Assembly (NCBI GenBank): GCA_905203795.1 | Contig: CAJKXG010000081.1 | Coordinates: forward strand, 1 to 6,031 | Source: an uncultured Oscillospiraceae bacterium | GTDB lineage: Bacteria > Bacillota > Clostridia > Oscillospirales > Acutalibacteraceae | Direction of reading: 5' to 3' | DNA: 6,031 nt | Shown here: positions 5,428 to 6,031 of the stretch, piece by piece | Position numbering within the stretch: position 1 is the stretch's first letter | Layout of the letters: every line of letters starts with the position of its first letter | Position numbers and translations under genes: made by a program | Notes under the pieces: generated by a model | Database searches by the model: none | What the model was told of the DNA's origin: nothing | Seen by the model: the letters and a program-made list of their open reading frames with translations, nothing else

Positions 5428-5727
5428 ATGTCGTCGTTTGATTGGATGGTGCTCGGCGCGGTGTTGCTCGGCAACGGCGTCATATGGATGGGCGCGGTGC
5501 TGCTGCTGTATCGGCGGCTGGAGGACAAGCATGATGTGACCGCCGTGGTGCTGGACAAGCACTGCGACCCCGATCGCGATGAATATGTCGTGACTTTTTC
5601 GGTGAATCAGGAGCAGTTGTCACTGCAAGCGTCGCCGGAGCTGTATGCCGGTGTGCAGCCGGACAGCAGGGGGACGCTGACCTACGCGGGCAATGCAATG
5701 GTATCCTTCCGTGTCAGTTGTCGATGA
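5428..5727 (+). CDS. Small single-pass membrane protein with DUF2500-like domain
   Basis: A 99-residue protein. Residues about 7-28 are one hydrophobic membrane helix followed by Arg29-Arg30, suggesting that the C-terminal domain faces the cytoplasm (positive-inside rule, inferred). Residues 36-97 are beta-rich; the end of this domain (YVVTFSV...LSLQASPELYAGVQPDSRGTLTYAGNAMVSF) resembles DUF2500, where a comparable block reads roughly YVTF...L.V....Y..L..GD.GTL...G....F. The function of DUF2500 proteins is unknown. The gene is transcribed away from fucU across a shared 133-base gap. Its last 14 bases overlap the convergent DUF4375 gene, and no terminator is seen. It is probably a real gene given the strong ribosome binding site, perfect -10 and domain-like sequence. 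The DUF2500 link is from memory and moderate. Confidence 0.75.
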   Translation: MSSFDWMVLGAVLLGNGVIWMGAVLLLYRRLEDKHDVTAVVLDKHCDPDRDEYVVTFSVNQEQLSLQASPELYAGVQPDSRGTLTYAGNAMVSFRVSCR

Positions 5728-6031
5728 ACTGCCCGCTGTTGTCGCGGATGTAGGCGACGCACAGCGTGAGCGGCTGCTCGCGTTCCAACGCTTCGCCGAA
5801 CGCCGCGTCCGCCTGCTTCCGTTGTTCGGGGGGCAACGCCGCCGCCGCGTCCAATTGTTCGGCACACGCGGTGGCGCCGAGCAGGCGCAGTCCGTCTGCC
5901 GCCAGCGGCACAAATTTTGCGGATGTGCCGCGAAGCAGCGCGCCGAAGCCGCCCGCCCGCCATTCGTGTTCGATCACCCATACGCTGTATACGGCGCAGC
6001 GCCCCTCGCCCAGCAGCGGAATATCGCGATA
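5714..6031 (-). CDS. DUF4375 (DMP19-like) domain protein, C-terminal part (cut by window edge)
   Basis: The last 105 residues of a protein whose start lies beyond the right edge; the frame stays open to base 6031. The visible sequence begins YRDIPLLGEGRCAVYSVWV and continues with IEHEWRAGGFGALLRGTSAKFV, then LAADGLRLLGA and a C-terminal block ending YIRDNSGQFIDN. This follows the DUF4375 pattern, in which an aromatic helix and a (N/A)GGF-type motif are followed by a helix ending in an (I/L)GA motif. The family was named for DMP19, a DNA-mimic protein of Neisseria, but most members are uncharacterised, and that role should not be carried over. Here the usual acidic N-N-GGF-QYF core is altered to RAGGFGALL, so it is a divergent member. 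Its stop lies inside the 3' end of the convergent small membrane protein gene. Confidence 0.75.
   Translation of the reverse strand, partial: YRDIPLLGEGRCAVYSVWVIEHEWRAGGFGALLRGTSAKFVPLAADGLRLLGATACAEQLDAAAALPPEQRKQADAAFGEALEREQPLTLCVAYIRDNSGQFIDN

Overview
The window looks like chromosomal DNA of a GC-rich member of the Clostridia (Bacillota), probably a gut Oscillospiraceae/Ruminococcaceae-type organism. The evidence is strong AAGGAG-type ribosome binding sites, sigma-A-like promoters in short AT-rich gaps, a thymidylate kinase of the clostridial type, a ThyX with the cysteine-rich tail often seen in Firmicutes, and a dockerin-bearing secreted glycosidase. The assignment is inferred from gene types, not from a marker gene. 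I see no mobile element, tRNA, rRNA or CRISPR array.

Left block (1-2847, all minus strand). A sigma-A promoter at 2819-2847 reads leftwards into thyX (flavin-dependent thymidylate synthase), tmk (dTMP kinase), a DUF2156 acyltransferase-like gene and a GNAT acetyltransferase cut by the left window edge. The gaps are 3, 21 and 61 bases, so this is very likely one operon. ThyX makes dTMP and Tmk phosphorylates it to dTDP. The two following genes both have GNAT-type folds and unknown substrates. The tmk product carries an unusual Ala in place of the Asp of its DR motif.

Middle block (2871-4785, minus strand). A secreted, modular glycoside hydrolase family 43 enzyme has a signal peptide, an N-terminal dockerin with two calcium loops, a GH43 catalytic propeller and a C-terminal CBM6/CBM35-like domain. 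It has its own promoter (4757-4785) and a textbook intrinsic terminator (2871-2906). It probably trims arabinose- or xylose-containing plant polysaccharides. An inverted repeat sits just upstream of its promoter.

Right block (4869-6031). fucU (L-fucose mutarotase, minus strand) is divergent from a small single-pass membrane protein with a DUF2500-like soluble domain (plus strand). The shared 133-base gap holds two adjacent perfect palindromes placed over the -35 regions of both sides. The membrane-protein gene overlaps by 14 bases, tail to tail, with the 3' end of a DUF4375 (DMP19-like) gene that runs in from the right window edge.

Nothing here amounts to a clearly new system. The points most worth a second look are the altered DR motif in Tmk, the palindromes between fucU and the small membrane-protein gene, the inverted repeat upstream of the GH43 promoter, and the dockerin with matching recognition residues in both repeats.
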